Shown here piece after piece: positions 62,630-64,000 of a stretch of DNA of 64,000 nt. The notes beneath the pieces are model-generated. The model did no database searches and was not told the origin of the DNA. It was given only the letters and a program-made list of their open reading frames with translations. Source of the DNA: Torymus aiolomorphi (lineage: Eukaryota; Arthropoda; Insecta; Hymenoptera; Torymidae). How positions within the stretch are numbered: position 1 is the stretch's first letter; each line of letters starts with the position of its first letter. The position numbers and the translations under genes are program-made. The DNA is taken from the NCBI GenBank assembly GCA_036365515.1, contig CM070873.1, positions 191,510,604 to 191,574,603 on the forward strand, in the 5' to 3' direction.

Positions 62630-64000
62630 TGTTATGAACTGCGTTCATACGAACGAGTATCGCTGTATTTAGGGTCACTCTACAATAATTCCGGAACGTT
62701 CCGACAAATAAATAATAAGATAATTTGAATAAATACCGAAGATTAATCTATATATTAATTAGTTAATTAACTAATCTATAAACAAGTAATTAACTATTAC
62801 CCCAATAGAAATTGACAATAAACGAGTGCTAATGAAATTATTTAACTAATTAACTTAACAAATAGTAATTGCTCCCGTATAATTTAACTATCAATAGCAA
62901 GGTCAACGTGTTAACGAACAAATTGAGATTAGCAATAAACCCTAAATGAACGGTAGGAACCTGCGATAATAAATAGTAACAATTACGAGACGAACTATAG
63001 TAATAATAATAGCTAGGGTAAAGCTCGCTCAGGTAGGGTAAAGCTTTGCTTATAGGAGGATAGTCAGCAGCATGACAATCAACGGTCGATCAATTCCCGG
63101 AATCCATTAGTCAACGGCTCAGCAGCACGATCGATCAACTCCGGGAATCCATTAGCCAATCGTTCAGCAGCGCACGGGCAATTCGGAGAAGGGCCATTAG
63201 CGAAGGGCCTCTGGAATGCACGACGGTTGAACTCGGCAAGGAACGAGCCATGAGTCATCAACAGTCAACAACTCCTGGAATTCATTGGGCAACGTTGCAT
63301 CAGCTCATGGGTCCATGGCGCAACCGACTCGGGGAGCCACGAGCGTAACGGCTAGCAGGGGAGTGGCCAATCGGAGACAAGTAACCCCTCCCCGCCATCA
63401 ACTGTCGCTCGCCGCTCATCGCTCTCGACCCTACTTTCGGGTCTAACGCTCCTCCACCGCAACTCTCTACTCTAGAGTGGGGGAAGCCTCTGAGGCAACT
63501 TGGCGCCCTACAGCCTCTACATCGTACTCTCCCCACTACCTACCGGGAGCTACTACATCACAACGGAACGGCCTACAGAGAGGAACCAATCGAGAGGCCG
63601 GCACAAGCGCCGCAAGTCGAGAGGGGATTTTCGGTCAGGATCTGAGCATCCACGGGTGTTCCCCCACCACGAAGTTCGCCCGTGATCAAGAGAAGAGAGG
63701 GAAGCTCTCGGCCCTTCTAGGCGCCTACAGGCCTCGGAACCGACTTCAAGAAGTTCCAACTTTTCGTCACCAGAGGGCCTGACTCCTCCCATACCCTCTC
63801 GTCAACGGTTTAAGGTCCGCGCTTAGGATATAAAAGGGAGCACCGAGCCATGTACCCTCAGAGAGGACTAGACCTGGGTCATTACCAACTCGCTTGGTAC
63901 TCTGCTGCACTTGTGCATGTTGCGCCCAGATGCTCTCCAGTCGATCACAGCCGACTAATCATAGTGCTTGCACCGTGTACGTTGGGATCGTAGCCGACTA
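62630..64000 (+). repeat. Gypsy-D 3' LTR (cut by window end)
   Basis: Direct repeat of 55870 to about 57240, very similar; includes the TATA box at 63829. Confidence 0.92.

Larger units (their letters stand above)
55870..64000 (+). mobile_element. Gypsy-D: Ty3/Gypsy (errantivirus-like pol) element, runs off the window
   Basis: Direct LTRs start TGTTATGAAC at 55870 and 62630. The first ends GGGTCGGAACA at 57647. A primer-binding site follows the first LTR and a polypurine tract precedes the second. Most of gag, protease, RT and RNase H is deleted; integrase and a third ORF remain. By eye about 16 substitutions separate the LTRs over the ~1.37 kb available, so insertion is fairly recent. It landed at the edge of Harbinger copy 2. 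Confidence 0.9.

Overview
This is a eukaryotic, almost certainly insect, repeat island (ant or other hymenopteran is plausible, but that is inference). The sequence is AT-rich with long microsatellites. Every recognisable coding stretch belongs to a transposable element: Ty3/Gypsy, Ty1/Copia and DIRS retroelements, and hAT and PIF/Harbinger DNA transposons. Around them are many TTAA-, TA- and (TA)n-associated non-autonomous elements. I found no convincing host gene, rRNA gene, canonical tRNA or CRISPR array.

Layout. 1-6.9 kb: a decayed minus-strand Gypsy pol is split by a TTAA-flanked foldback element, which is itself split by a DIRS element with inverted ends and an internal complementary region. 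7.4-13.2 kb: a mariner-type foldback element, a 600-bp hairpin, a TIR element, gag crumbs and short tandem arrays. 13.9-24.1 kb: two (TA)n-bounded modules (A, B) separated by a complete 9.3-kb Gypsy element (Gypsy-B, minus) inserted in the TA tract between them. 24.7-30.7 kb: a 440-bp tandem duplication and a decayed Gypsy gag (Gypsy-C, plus). 31-33 kb: a TTAA MITE and microsatellites. 33.6-38.2 kb: two more (TA)n modules (C, D), with nested hAT-like elements made of ~90-100-bp tandem arrays lying inside D. 39.7-55.9 kb: Harbinger material (HARBI1-like transposase and MADF-BESS protein) invaded by a solo LTR, a TTAA MITE and a Copia element. The Copia carries a foldback element in its leader and a coding-intact hAT element in its 5' LTR. 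55.9-64 kb: a Gypsy element (Gypsy-D, plus) with 1.8-kb LTRs and an extra ORF after integrase; its 3' LTR runs off the window.

Relative ages can be read from nesting and target-site duplications: TTAA, AACAT, CATGCGCT, ACAC, TA and an approximate CCTGGAAT. The youngest-looking insertions are Gypsy-B, Gypsy-D and the 2.9-kb hAT.

The most unusual signals are (1) four modules sharing the 17-nt core GTGACTAAAGAAATAAT, bounded by (TA)n and carrying inverted arms of short repeats that differ from module to module, arranged as two tandem pairs; (2) Gypsy elements with extra zinc-finger, coiled-coil or AT-hook reading frames after integrase, one of which has lost its protease and nucleocapsid region; and (3) a retrotransposon leader carrying perfect NRF-1-type palindromes. 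Alignments here were made by eye, so percentages and exact edges are approximate unless a target duplication fixes them.
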